DNA of 33,205 nt from an uncultured Hungatella sp. (GTDB lineage Bacteria; Bacillota; Clostridia; Lachnospirales; Lachnospiraceae): NCBI GenBank assembly GCA_910588325.1, contig CAJUPP010000043.1, forward strand, positions 1-33,205, read 5' to 3'. Shown here piece after piece: positions 1 to 8,813 of the stretch. Every line of letters begins with the position of its first letter. Position 1 is the first letter of the stretch. A program made the position numbers and the translations under genes. The notes under the pieces are model-generated. The model ran no database searches. It worked only from the letters and a program-made list of their open reading frames with translations, and was not told the origin of the DNA.

Positions 1-91
1 TAAATTTATGCACATCTGACAAAAAATCATCTCACAAAATCAGGCACAAAGAGATTCCGAGAGTACATATTTGAATCAAAGGAGGAGGAAC

Positions 92-1465
92 ATGAAGAAA
101 AGTAAGAAAAGAATGTTAGCAATGGCACTTTCGGCGGCAATGGCAATGAGCCTTCTGGCAGGCTGTTCCGGCGGCAGTGATAATCCGCCTGCAAAGGAAA
201 GCAGCGGGGCTGCACAAGAGTCCAAGAGCGGGGAGAACACCCCGTCTCCATCTAAGGAAGAGGCCCAGGGGGATGGAGACATCAGCCTGGTGATGTCCTG
301 GTGGGGCAATCAGACCAGAAATGAGCGCACGACGAAAGCGCTGAATCTTTATTCTGAGCAGACAGGTATTTCTGTGGAGGGACAGTTTTATCAATGGGAC
401 GATTACTGGAATAAAATGTCTACTTCTGCGGCAGGAAACAGCCTGCCGGATATTATACAAATGGACTATGCCTACATTGCGCAGTATGTAGACAGCGGAG
501 AATTGATTGACCTTACGCCTTATATTGACAGCGGAGCCATCGATACAACCAATATTGAGAGCAGTGTATTGGAGACCGGCAAAGTAAATGACAAGGTATA
601 CGGAATGGTGGCAGGTCTTACATGTGTCTGTCTGTTTTACAATAAGACAGTGACAGATTCTCTTGGGATTGAAATAAAGAACAATATGACAATCGACGAA
701 TTTGTGGACATTGCCAAAGAAGTTACGGACAAAACCGGGTATCGTGCCAACCTTATTTCCCGCAGTTCCTACTTAAGCTACTGGGCAAGAGCCAAAGGAA
801 TTCCGATTGTGGAGGCAGCATCACCTGTGGACAGCTATGAGCCTTATGTCGAGGTATTTAAACTTCTGGAGGACGGAGTCAAGGAAGGCTGGCATTTAAC
901 CCCTGACTGTATTGACAGTTCGGCAATCGAGACGGATCCGCTGGTATACGGTTCCGGCCCGGAGACCATGGCATGGTGTACTGTAAATGGCGGAAGCAAC
1001 TTACTGACCTCTTTCCAGGATTCCGCGCCGGAGGGAGTGGAGATTGGCCTTACGACACTGCCCACCAGCAATCCAAAGGCATCCAATTCCCTTGGCGTCA
1101 GCCAGTTTTTCTGCGTCAGCTCGGATTGTAAAGATGTTGATGCAGCGGTTGCCCTGATAGACTGGCTTATCAATTCAACAGAGTGTAACGAGATTTTACT
1201 TGCAGAGAGAGGAGTACCGGCTTCCAGTTTGGTCGCAGATGCACTTTCGCCTCAATTGAATGAGACTACAGCAAAGGCTATGGATTATGTTGTAAATGTA
1301 ATTGAGGTAAATTGTTCGCCAATGGATCCGCCTACACCTGACGGAAGCAGCGAACTGTCCAGCACTCTGGCCAAGCTTCAGGAAGCTGTGGGGTATGGGG
1401 AAATGAGTGCCGATGAAGCTGCACAGGAATATTATAATAAGATGATTGAGCTTTGGGGCGAATAG
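92..1465 (+). CDS. CUT1 ABC importer sugar-binding lipoprotein
   Basis: Extracellular solute-binding protein, family 1, of a carbohydrate ABC importer; it should be lipid-anchored outside the membrane and deliver an oligosaccharide to the permeases that follow. The 457-residue protein starts with a basic stretch and a hydrophobic signal ending in a lipobox (LLAGC, Cys25), followed by a Ser/Glu/Lys-rich linker to about residue 65 and then the binding domain with the usual 'MSWWGNQTRNERT' opening. I chose the ATG at 92 because AGGAGG lies six to eight bases upstream; an in-frame TTG at 71 has no ribosome site and would only add a tail before the signal. Permeases and a GH42 enzyme follow on the same strand, so the cargo is probably a galactoside. 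The family is sure; the substrate is inferred from the neighbours. Confidence 0.93.
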   Translation: MKKSKKRMLAMALSAAMAMSLLAGCSGGSDNPPAKESSGAAQESKSGENTPSPSKEEAQGDGDISLVMSWWGNQTRNERTTKALNLYSEQTGISVEGQFYQWDDYWNKMSTSAAGNSLPDIIQMDYAYIAQYVDSGELIDLTPYIDSGAIDTTNIESSVLETGKVNDKVYGMVAGLTCVCLFYNKTVTDSLGIEIKNNMTIDEFVDIAKEVTDKTGYRANLISRSSYLSYWARAKGIPIVEAASPVDSYEPYVEVFKLLEDGVKEGWHLTPDCIDSSAIETDPLVYGSGPETMAWCTVNGGSNLLTSFQDSAPEGVEIGLTTLPTSNPKASNSLGVSQFFCVSSDCKDVDAAVALIDWLINSTECNEILLAERGVPASSLVADALSPQLNETTAKAMDYVVNVIEVNCSPMDPPTPDGSSELSSTLAKLQEAVGYGEMSADEAAQEYYNKMIELWGE

Positions 1466-1499
1466 AGTAGGTTTCGAGAGAAAGCTTTGATGATTATGA

Positions 1500-1548
1500 G
1501 GGCTGCTGCATTAAACAGAGTGAACCAGAATGTTTAGTGTGACAGCCC
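1500..1548 (+). other. Intercistronic stem-loop after the binding-protein gene
   Basis: An imperfect inverted repeat fills part of the 154-bp gap between the binding protein and the first permease. The outer arms are GGGCTG (1500-1505) and CAGCCC (1543-1548), and the inner arms are TAAACA (1512-1517) and TGTTTA (1531-1536). No T-tract follows, so it is not a classical terminator. In ABC operons such hairpins often protect the binding-protein mRNA or reduce read-through to the permeases; that role here is inference. Confidence 0.5.
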
Positions 1549-1619
1549 TTGGTGCCTTGCGTGTGTCTGGCGTTCTGGCCGGACAGAGTGCCGGACGGCT
1601 TAGTTGGAGGGATATATAA

Positions 1620-2522
1620 ATGAAAAATTACAGCAGTTTGTACAGGTTTTTTAACAGGAAGTCTACAGTAGGAGTAGTGATGTGCCTTCCCTTTATCATT
1701 GGTTTCTGCCTTTTTCTGGCAGTCCCTATGGGGATTTCCCTTTACTATTCTTTCTGCGAGTATAATATCTTATCGCCGGCCCGGTTTACCGGAGGCGGGA
1801 ATTACATAAAGATGTTTACCGGCGACAAGACATTCTGGCGTGCGGTAAAGGCAACCTTTTATTTTGCTTTTGTATCAGTGCCCCTGCGCCTGATTTTTGC
1901 GCTGGCTGTAGCGCTGATTTTATTTAAACAGACGAAAATGACAGGGGTTTACCGGGCTGTTTACTATCTGCCCTCCATCCTTGGAGGTTCGGTTGCGGTT
2001 TCTATTTTGTGGAAAAGGATGTTTGCGGCAGACGGGGTGGTAAATATTCTGCTGAATTCCATGGGAATGGACATCCATTTTAACTGGCTCGGCAACACGA
2101 AAACCGCTATCTGGACGCTGGTTCTTCTAAGTGTGTGGCAGTTTGGATCATCTATGCTTATTTTTTTGTCGTCCATGAAGCAGATTTCAGGGGAACTGTA
2201 TGAGGCGGCAGAGGTGGACGGGGCAGGCGGAGCAAAGAAATTTTTTTCGATTACCCTGCCGCTTCTGACTCCGACGATTTTTTTTAACCTGATTATTCAG
2301 CTGATCGGAGGATTTCTGGCTTTTACCCAAAGCTTTATTATCACACAGGGAAAGCCTATGGATTCCACACTGTTTTATGCGCTTTACATGTATCAGCAGA
2401 CGTTTACCTTCAGCAATGCAGGATATGGATCGGCTATGGCCTGGGTTATGCTTGTATTTATCGGTATCATGACCTGGGTGTTGTTTAAGACTAAGAAATT
2501 CTGGGTATATGATCAGGGGTGA
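1620..2522 (+). CDS. CUT1 sugar ABC importer permease (MalF-type)
   Basis: Integral membrane subunit of the carbohydrate importer. The 300-residue protein has about six hydrophobic segments, beginning around residues 17-42. The cytoplasmic EAA loop that docks the ATPase reads EAAEVDGAGG from residue 195, followed by the usual 'LPLLTP'. The length and first-helix arrangement fit the MalF/UgpA-type subunit. A GGAGG ribosome site sits just before the ATG. The stop codon overlaps the GTGA that could open the next permease, so the two are probably translationally coupled. No ATPase gene is nearby, so a shared MsmX-type ATPase is expected, as is common in Firmicutes. The sugar cannot be read from the sequence. 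Confidence 0.93.
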   Translation: MKNYSSLYRFFNRKSTVGVVMCLPFIIGFCLFLAVPMGISLYYSFCEYNILSPARFTGGGNYIKMFTGDKTFWRAVKATFYFAFVSVPLRLIFALAVALILFKQTKMTGVYRAVYYLPSILGGSVAVSILWKRMFAADGVVNILLNSMGMDIHFNWLGNTKTAIWTLVLLSVWQFGSSMLIFLSSMKQISGELYEAAEVDGAGGAKKFFSITLPLLTPTIFFNLIIQLIGGFLAFTQSFIITQGKPMDSTLFYALYMYQQTFTFSNAGYGSAMAWVMLVFIGIMTWVLFKTKKFWVYDQG

Positions 2523-2527
2523 GAAAA

Positions 2528-3373
2528 ATGAGAGCAAAAAGAATACGAAACAGGATACTTTATCATGTGCTGGTGTTTTCTTTTGGGATGCTTATGCTGT
2601 ATCCGCTGTTTTGGATGCTGATGAGTTCTTTTAAGGATTCCAACACGATTTTTACCACGGCAGGGCAGCTGATTCCCAGAACATTTACACTGGAAAATTA
2701 CGTCAATGGCTGGAGAGGTTTTGGAAATGTAAGTTTTCGCACGTTTTTTGGAAATTCTCTGTTTATTGCGTTTTTTGCGACTGCGGGGACGCTGATTTCT
2801 TCTGCCCTGGTGGCCTACAGCTTTGCCAGGTGTGAGTTTAAAGGAAGCGCACTTTTATTTGCGGCCATGCTTGCATCCATGATGCTGCCAGGACAGATTC
2901 TGATGGTGCCGCAGTATCTGTGGTACCGGAAATTAGGATGGGTCGGCGGGTTTGCACCTCTTATTGTACCATACTGGTTTGCAATACAGGGATTTTTTGT
3001 GTATCTTATGCGGAATTTTATTGACGGGATTCCAAAGGATCTGGACGAGGCGGCCCAGATTGACGGGTGCTCCTACTATGCCATATTTACCCGAATTATT
3101 CTGCCTTTGATGCGGCCGGCATTTGTTACCAGCGGGATTTTTTCTTTTATATGGAGATGGGATGATTTTATGTCTGCGCTGCTCTATATCAATAAGACGG
3201 CCTTGTATCCCGTTGCCCTTGCCTTAAAATTGTTTGCAGACCCCAGCTCCTCCTCGGACTACGGCGCCATGTTTGCCATGGCTGCTTTGTCTCTTGTTCC
3301 GGTTGTGCTGATATTTTTTGTGTTTCAGAGACAGCTGGTGGAGGGGATTGCTTCTTCCGGTATTAAGGGATAG
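2528..3373 (+). CDS. CUT1 sugar ABC importer permease (MalG-type)
   Basis: Second membrane subunit of the same importer. The 281-residue protein has about six transmembrane segments. Its EAA loop is EAAQIDGCSYY from residue 174, followed by 'ILPLMRP', and the C-terminus ends in 'GIASSGIKG', close to the typical MalG-family 'G..G.VKG' ending. A GTG at 2519 overlaps the previous stop, but the AGGGGTGA ribosome-like sequence is better spaced for the ATG at 2528, which I prefer; the difference is three residues. It would form a heterodimer with the preceding permease in the cytoplasmic membrane. Confidence 0.92.
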   Translation: MRAKRIRNRILYHVLVFSFGMLMLYPLFWMLMSSFKDSNTIFTTAGQLIPRTFTLENYVNGWRGFGNVSFRTFFGNSLFIAFFATAGTLISSALVAYSFARCEFKGSALLFAAMLASMMLPGQILMVPQYLWYRKLGWVGGFAPLIVPYWFAIQGFFVYLMRNFIDGIPKDLDEAAQIDGCSYYAIFTRIILPLMRPAFVTSGIFSFIWRWDDFMSALLYINKTALYPVALALKLFADPSSSSDYGAMFAMAALSLVPVVLIFFVFQRQLVEGIASSGIKG

Positions 3374-3427
3374 GTGCTATACTACTGGTAAAGGTGGCGC
3401 ATGCCGGTTAATACGAGGAGGAAAATA

Positions 3428-5485
3428 ATGAGAAGAAAGCAAAAGTTCTGCTGGGACAGACTTACACTGGGGGTATGTTATTATCCGGAGCACTGGAGCC
3501 CGGATCTGTGGCCGGATGATCTGCGGCGTATGAAGGAAAACGGGATCGAGACCGTGCGTGTGGCGGAGTTTGCGTGGAGCATATTTGAGCCGGAGGAGGG
3601 AAGGTTTTCCTTTGATTTATTTGACCGTTTCCTGGATTTGGCTCAGCAGGAGAACATGAAAGTGATCTTCGGGACGCCTACAGCGGTGCCGCCTGTATGG
3701 CTGACCGAAAAATATCCGGAGGTATTAAACAGCAGGAAGGACGGGGTTCTGTTCCGCCATGGCATGAGGCGCCATTATAATTACAATTCCGGGACTCTGC
3801 ACAGGCTGGCTTCCAGGATTGTGGAGAAAGTGGCAGAGCATTACGGAAGACGGCCCTGTCTTGTGGGCTGGCAGATTGATAATGAGCTGAACTGTGAGAT
3901 AAATGAATTTTATTCGGAAAGTGATCATCTGGAATTCAGAAATTTTGTGATGGAAAAGTACAAGAGCCTGGACAGGCTGAACGAGGCATGGGGAAATGTG
4001 TTCTGGAACCAGACGTTAAACAGCTGGGATCAGGTATTTCTGCCCAGGCCGACTATCAATGACATGGCAAATCCTCATGTGATGCTGGATTTTAAACGGT
4101 TTATATCGGAAAGTGCAATCCGGTTCTGCAAAATGCAGAGTGATATCCTGGCCAGATATGTGAAAGAAGGGGATTTTATCACTACCAACGGAATGTTCGG
4201 CAATCTTGATAATCATAAGATGATGGACACATGCCTGGATATTTATACATATGACAGCTATCCTAATTTTGCGTATGGTCTCAGCGAGAAGCCAGGAGAA
4301 AACCGGACTTTAAATGACCGGAAATGGAGCAGACATCTGACAGAGGTGCGCTCCATATGCCCGCATTTCGGGATTATGGAGCAGCAGTCAGGAGCTAACG
4401 GGTGGAACACCCGCAAAGGGGCGCCTGCTCCCAAGCCTGGGCAGATGATGCTGTGGAGTATGCAGAGTATTATGCATGGGGCTGATTATGTCAGCTTTTT
4501 CAGATGGAGAACAGCAGTCATGGGAACGGAGATGTACTGGCACGGGATTCTGGATTATGACAACTGTGATAACCGGAAATTGGCTGAGGTAAAGAAAATC
4601 TATAAACGGGTTCAGGCGGTTCAGGAGGTTGCGGGAGCCGGCTATGAAGCTTCCTTTGCACTGGTTCGGGATTACGACAACATTTTCGATTCAGAGATTG
4701 ATATGTGGCACGGACAGGTTGCCGACAGCAGCGAAACGGAAATTTTTGCAGGGGCCCAGCTTACGCATACGCCTATGGACGTGGTGTACATGAGGAAGGA
4801 AACCGACGGGAAGGGACTGAAAAACTATAAGCTGTTAATATACCCTCATGGGGAGATCCTCAGCCAGGAAACCTGCAGGACTCTGGAGGAGTATGTCAGC
4901 CAGGGAGGCTGTCTTGTCATCGGTGCCAGAACCGGACAGAAGGATGGGGACGGACACTGTGTTATGAGACGGATGCCGGGGATTCTGGCTGCGCTTACGC
5001 AGACAGCTGTGGAGGAATTTACCTTTCTGGGGCCGGATGATGCCGGGACAGATATGGAGTGGAACGGGGAGTGTGTGGAAACAGGGATTTTCAATGATAT
5101 TCTGACGCCTGCAGGCCCACAGGCAAAGGTGCTTGCAGTGTATGGCTCAAGCTATTATGCAGGGAAGCCGGCGCTTATAGAGACAAAGGCCGGAAAGGGA
5201 AGGGTTCTTCATTTTGGAGGGACGTTTACAAGGGAGAATGTGAAGGCATTTTTCAAGTATACAGAAATAATGGAACCGTATTCAGATATCATACAACTGC
5301 CGGAGGAATGTGAGATCGGAGTGCGTAAAAAGGATGGGAAAGAATACATTTTCGTTTTGAACTATTCAAAAAAACCTGTGGAAATCGTGTTAAAGACAGC
5401 AATGACAGATATGGATTTGAGGGAGACTGTTGAAGGGAAGGCAGTACTTGAACCTTATGAGACAAAGGTGTATTTGAAAGATTAG
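3428..5485 (+). CDS. GH42 beta-galactosidase
   Basis: Glycoside hydrolase family 42 enzyme, which releases terminal beta-galactosyl units (some members act on alpha-L-arabinopyranosides). It has 685 residues, normal for GH42. The (beta/alpha)8 catalytic domain spans about residues 10-385 and opens with 'LGVCYYPEHW', the family hallmark. The acid/base Glu is in GWQIDNELNC (Asn152-Glu153) and the nucleophile Glu is in GIMEQQSGANGW (Glu318). An amidotransferase-like trimerisation domain and a small C-terminal beta domain follow. No signal peptide is visible, so it acts in the cytoplasm on sugar brought in by the importer encoded just upstream. The ATG at 3428 has GAGGAGG six bases before it; an in-frame ATG at 3401 lacks a ribosome site. 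Confidence 0.95.
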   Translation: MRRKQKFCWDRLTLGVCYYPEHWSPDLWPDDLRRMKENGIETVRVAEFAWSIFEPEEGRFSFDLFDRFLDLAQQENMKVIFGTPTAVPPVWLTEKYPEVLNSRKDGVLFRHGMRRHYNYNSGTLHRLASRIVEKVAEHYGRRPCLVGWQIDNELNCEINEFYSESDHLEFRNFVMEKYKSLDRLNEAWGNVFWNQTLNSWDQVFLPRPTINDMANPHVMLDFKRFISESAIRFCKMQSDILARYVKEGDFITTNGMFGNLDNHKMMDTCLDIYTYDSYPNFAYGLSEKPGENRTLNDRKWSRHLTEVRSICPHFGIMEQQSGANGWNTRKGAPAPKPGQMMLWSMQSIMHGADYVSFFRWRTAVMGTEMYWHGILDYDNCDNRKLAEVKKIYKRVQAVQEVAGAGYEASFALVRDYDNIFDSEIDMWHGQVADSSETEIFAGAQLTHTPMDVVYMRKETDGKGLKNYKLLIYPHGEILSQETCRTLEEYVSQGGCLVIGARTGQKDGDGHCVMRRMPGILAALTQTAVEEFTFLGPDDAGTDMEWNGECVETGIFNDILTPAGPQAKVLAVYGSSYYAGKPALIETKAGKGRVLHFGGTFTRENVKAFFKYTEIMEPYSDIIQLPEECEIGVRKKDGKEYIFVLNYSKKPVEIVLKTAMTDMDLRETVEGKAVLEPYETKVYLKD

Positions 5486-5513
5486 AAGGAGCTTAGAAGG
5501 AGAAGTGAAACTT

Positions 5514-6377
5514 ATGATTAAAAAGACAGATATACATCTGCATCTTGCACCGGAGAGACGGCTTGGTGACAGCGGTATGTGGATGAGCAGCGCTGAGGAG
5601 ATGATTCCTCATCTAAAAGCCCTTGGAATTGAAAAAGGAATTGTCCTGTCGGCAGGAGAAAATACGGATGGGCTGATGTGCTCCAACAGGGAGGCATTGG
5701 CAATCCACCAGGCGTTTCCTCAGGTATATGGATATATGTGTAATATTGACGAGATGGCAGTGGGGGTATATGATATTCTGGCTTATTATAAGAATGAGGG
5801 GGCGGTGGGAATCGGAGAGCTTACGGTGAACCGCAGGATCGACCATCCGCTGATTCAGGCTGTTTTTGCAGCAGGACAGAAGCTGAAGCTTCCCATTACC
5901 TTTCATATGAGCCCGGAGGAAGGTTACAGCTATGGAATTGTGGACGAACCGGGGCTTCCTCTGCTGGAGAAGGCTCTTTCGGATTACCCGGATGCTGTTT
6001 TTGTGGGACACAGCCCTGCTTTCTGGATTGAGATAAGCGGTGATGCACCGAAAGAAAAGGAGGCGAGAAACCAGTGGGGGAAGGGGCCGGTGGCGCCTGG
6101 CGGCCGTGTGGTGGAGCTGTTTGAGCGATATCCCAATCTGTACGGCGATTTAAGTGCCAACAGCGCGGGGCAGGCAGTTATGAGAGAACCAGACTTTGGC
6201 CTGGAATTTTTGGAGAGGTTTTCTGACAGGCTTTTATTCGGGACGGATATGCTGAATACGGACATGGTTTTTCCTCTGGGAGCCTGGCTTGAGGACATGG
6301 TAAAAGAGGGAAAGCTAAGCAGAAAGACGTATGAAAAAATCGTCTGCGGGAATGCAAAGAGAGTGTATGGAGTGTAA
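5514..6377 (+). CDS. Amidohydrolase-2 family metal-dependent hydrolase
   Basis: TIM-barrel hydrolase of the amidohydrolase superfamily. Metal-site residues are visible in the expected order: HxH near the N-terminus (DIHLHLAP, His8 and His10), Glu102 in GIGELTVNR, His131 in TFHMSP, His166 in FVGHSP and Asp245 in LFGTD. The protein has 287 residues, usual for PF04909 members. The ATG at 5514 is preceded by AAGGAG at a fair distance; a GTG at 5505 lies too close to that site. It follows the GH42 gene by 28 bases, so it is very likely co-transcribed. The substrate is unknown; a lactone or modified-sugar hydrolase serving galactoside catabolism is possible but unproven. Confidence 0.82.
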   Translation: MIKKTDIHLHLAPERRLGDSGMWMSSAEEMIPHLKALGIEKGIVLSAGENTDGLMCSNREALAIHQAFPQVYGYMCNIDEMAVGVYDILAYYKNEGAVGIGELTVNRRIDHPLIQAVFAAGQKLKLPITFHMSPEEGYSYGIVDEPGLPLLEKALSDYPDAVFVGHSPAFWIEISGDAPKEKEARNQWGKGPVAPGGRVVELFERYPNLYGDLSANSAGQAVMREPDFGLEFLERFSDRLLFGTDMLNTDMVFPLGAWLEDMVKEGKLSRKTYEKIVCGNAKRVYGV

Positions 6378-6446
6378 GACAGCCTGCCAAACATTGTTCG
6401 CTGTAGGCTTCAAGGGGTTAAGATATGGTTTTTATGGAGGTTGATT

Positions 6447-7121
6447 ATGAGAAAAAGGATTATTATGATATCGTTGATATGTATATTGTCAGCAGCTGTC
6501 ATCATGATTATATCTGCTGTTGGCAGGGGCAGGAAACCATATAAAGATTTGGAGGCAGTACAAATCGTATCTGCCGCGGTTCAATTATCACCACCGGACA
6601 GAACCATTCAAATTACAGAAATTCGGGAATTAGCGGATTTACTAAAAGATGTTGTTATCTATAATGAGGATAATTCTTACACAGAGTATAGCGGACAGGC
6701 CGTTATCTTCACATTGGTCATGGCAGACGGAACACAGACAGATATCATAGCATATAACCCGTTCCTTGTGATCGATGGTGTTGGCTATAAAACAAAATAT
6801 GAACCGTGTGAAGCGCTGAATCATTATGCAAACATGCTGCTGGAACAGGCAGAAGCAGATACCATGTGGGACAGGATCCCCATGGTAAGGGTAAACAACA
6901 AATTGTACTATGATACTGGAAGAGAAAGCACAGTCGGTGGGCGTTGTGGCAATATGGACGGAGAGATCACATCAACGGTTGACGGAACCGAAATTCCAAT
7001 GGAAGATAACCAGTCCAACTTTGGATGCGGATTTGGATACCAGTATGGAGCAGACGATACAATAGAGATTTATATGAATGAAAAATGGATTGTCTTTGAA
7101 TATAGAGAAGAATCTGAATAG
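6447..7121 (+). CDS. Membrane-anchored or secreted protein of unknown function
   Basis: A 224-residue protein with a basic N-terminus and one hydrophobic segment at about residues 5-26, lacking a lipobox, so it is either anchored by a single helix or secreted. The region of residues 45-135 is a mixed alpha/beta stretch with 'MADGTQTDIIAYNP'. The C-terminal part, from 'VNNKLYYDTG' through 'GRCGNMDGEI' to 'NEKWIVFEY', resembles a segment common in uncharacterised clostridial surface proteins; I recall the pattern but cannot name a function. GGAGG precedes the ATG at 6447; a TTG at 6441 is too close to it. The gene lies 69 bases after the amidohydrolase but seems functionally separate. Confidence 0.75.
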   Translation: MRKRIIMISLICILSAAVIMIISAVGRGRKPYKDLEAVQIVSAAVQLSPPDRTIQITEIRELADLLKDVVIYNEDNSYTEYSGQAVIFTLVMADGTQTDIIAYNPFLVIDGVGYKTKYEPCEALNHYANMLLEQAEADTMWDRIPMVRVNNKLYYDTGRESTVGGRCGNMDGEITSTVDGTEIPMEDNQSNFGCGFGYQYGADDTIEIYMNEKWIVFEYREESE

Positions 7122-7335
7122 AAGATTATGGAATGATGAAAAACAGGAGAATGTCATGAGAGGGGTGACAAATCGGCTTATTTTTGTAAAATCTTTTGCA
7201 GATGATCTCTAAAACAATCTATTTTTTTACATAATCCCTTATTTGAGAAATGTACGGACAGTCTGTGCCGGATTATAATTAGCTCATGCTGATGCTGAAA
7301 GGCAGACAAAGGCTTTTTGAATGACTGTGAGCTTA

Positions 7336-7872
7336 TCACAGCTTTTGAAACTCCTGATTGTTTTTAATCAGTTCATTTAATGTGACAGGCATATAATGAT
7401 TGATCATGCATCCGGCATTCAAAGCATTGGTTCGGTTGCGCATAATTTGGAATGTATCGTCTTTCCGGTTGTGAATGTGGCCATATATGTGCAGATGCCC
7501 TTTCCGGTATCCGTTCCACTCGCAGATAGGAAAATGACACAGGCAGATTTGATGCTGTCCGTCTGTAACATGGCACATTTTTTCAACGGATTCAAAATAA
7601 CGGACAGCAGTAGGGCTGTTTAACAGATTTTGGTCATGATTGCCGATCAGCAGATGTTTTTTTCCCTGAAGCTGCTGCAGATACCATTCTGCCGGTCGGG
7701 CATTTCTGTATGCGAAATCACCGACAATGTAGACAATATCATCCTTTTGGACACGGCTGTTCCAGAGATGAATCAGGGTATAATCCATCTCCGAAACAGA
7801 ACGGAACGGACGGTTATCAAAGCGGATTACATTTTGATGTCCAAAATGCAGGTCGGAAGTGTAAAGTATCAT
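7336..7872 (-). CDS. Calcineurin-like metallophosphoesterase
   Basis: A small 178-residue phosphoesterase with the full metal-binding set: SDLHFGH (Asp7, His9), GDFAYR (Asp52), GNHD (Asn78, His79), LCHFP (His113) and GHIHNR (residues 131-136). It belongs to the group of stand-alone clostridial and phage phosphoesterases that open with 'YTSDLHFGH'; members hydrolyse phosphomonoesters or phosphodiesters, but the natural substrate is generally unknown. It is cytoplasmic, with no signal peptide. AAAGGAACC sits before the ATG at 7872. It is transcribed alone, divergently from the following gene, over a short AT-rich promoter region. Confidence 0.9.
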   Translation of the reverse strand: MILYTSDLHFGHQNVIRFDNRPFRSVSEMDYTLIHLWNSRVQKDDIVYIVGDFAYRNARPAEWYLQQLQGKKHLLIGNHDQNLLNSPTAVRYFESVEKMCHVTDGQHQICLCHFPICEWNGYRKGHLHIYGHIHNRKDDTFQIMRNRTNALNAGCMINHYMPVTLNELIKNNQEFQKL

Positions 7873-7904
7873 GATTGGTTCCTTTCGGGCAGATTTATTT
7901 CATT

Positions 7905-7933
7905 ATTATAATATTTTTAATGATGCAATGCAA
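7905..7933 (-). promoter_or_regulatory. Putative promoter of the metallophosphoesterase gene
   Basis: On the minus strand TTGCAT (7928-7933) and TATAAT (7905-7910) are separated by 17 bases, and the predicted start would give a leader of about 25 bases. A TATAAT also reads on the plus strand at 7907-7912, so the divergent gene at 7989 may use the same AT-rich core. Confidence 0.4.
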
Positions 7934-7988
7934 GGAACAATCGTTTTTTGTGTATGGAATGTCAGTGGAAGAGGAGGGGCTTACAGAG

Positions 7989-8657
7989 ATGTTTGCGTTA
8001 AAAAAATGGAAGCTTGATGACTACGGAGACCAGGTGATCGCCAGGGGGAAATGTTATGGAAATCCACGTTTTCCCGAAGGACGTTATATCCACACTTCGG
8101 CTATTGTGAAGACGGAGATTTCAAAAGAGTCAGAACAGCTGATACTGACTACGTATTCCGGAAGCAGCTATCGGCTGGACTATGCAGAGTTAGACGAGGA
8201 GGCATACGAATCAACAAAGGAGAGTGTCAAATATTTAGGAACTGACCTGGATCTGGAAAGATGCCTCTGGCTTCGGCAGCAGGAACAGAAAAAAACCATG
8301 GTGTGGCTGGAGGGAATCCTGGATCCCTGTGAACTGTACGTGAAAATAAATCAGTATCTGAAAGTAGACGAGGCCTATTATCGGACAGAACAGGGAGAGA
8401 TCGTTAAAATGGAGGCAGGCTGCCATACAGGGATGTTCGTGGACAGTGTTTTAGTCGGAGACTATGGCAGATGGCCTCCCCAATATCCCTGTAATTGGAG
8501 GTATATGATTGATGGAGGCCGGATTTCCTGCTATCTGTGGGACGGCCCGCTGGACGCGGTTAAGATTTTAAGCGAAGAAAAGGATTTTGTTATAGAGGAC
8601 TCCGGAAGAGAAGTTCCCTGTAAAAGAAAAGAAATTTGTGTCCTGGAAAGGCTGTAG
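7989..8657 (+). CDS. Conserved-looking hypothetical protein
   Basis: I do not recognise this 222-residue soluble protein. It is rich in charged and aromatic residues, with no signal peptide or membrane helix. Cys stands near residues 22, 92, 112 and 143, and there is a 'GDYGRWPPQYPCNWRY' stretch at about residues 155-170. I chose the ATG at 7989 because GGAGGGG precedes it by nine bases; the frame stays open upstream to 7875 but no better start is supported there. It is flanked by a divergent phosphoesterase and by the convergent rhodanese operon, so it is probably monocistronic. Neighbourhood gives no functional hint. Confidence 0.7.
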   Translation: MFALKKWKLDDYGDQVIARGKCYGNPRFPEGRYIHTSAIVKTEISKESEQLILTTYSGSSYRLDYAELDEEAYESTKESVKYLGTDLDLERCLWLRQQEQKKTMVWLEGILDPCELYVKINQYLKVDEAYYRTEQGEIVKMEAGCHTGMFVDSVLVGDYGRWPPQYPCNWRYMIDGGRISCYLWDGPLDAVKILSEEKDFVIEDSGREVPCKRKEICVLERL

Positions 8658-8732
8658 TGCAGGCGGATGGGAGACACAGGATACCGTACTGTATCATCAG
8701 ATTTTGCGGATTGTGCAAAAGGGGAAGAGCAG

Positions 8733-8769
8733 AAAAAAGGGATGCCTCATCGAAAGGTGAGACATCCCT
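8733..8769 (-). terminator. Intrinsic terminator of the rhodanese operon
   Basis: Read on the minus strand, AGGGATG pairs with CATCCCT (7 bp) and CTCA with TGAG (4 bp) across one mismatch, with an eight-base loop. A run of six T follows immediately. It lies 45 bases past the stop of the 8814-9827 gene and, as a hairpin, could also slow transcription arriving from 8657 on the other strand. Confidence 0.85.
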
Positions 8770-8813
8770 GAAGTTGTATTTAAAGCAGCTTGTTTAAATT
8801 AAAAGACCAGAAC

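Noticed and set aside
71..91. Earlier TTG start for the first binding protein
   Set aside because: The AGGAGG ribosome site lies inside that extension and is placed correctly for the ATG at 92.
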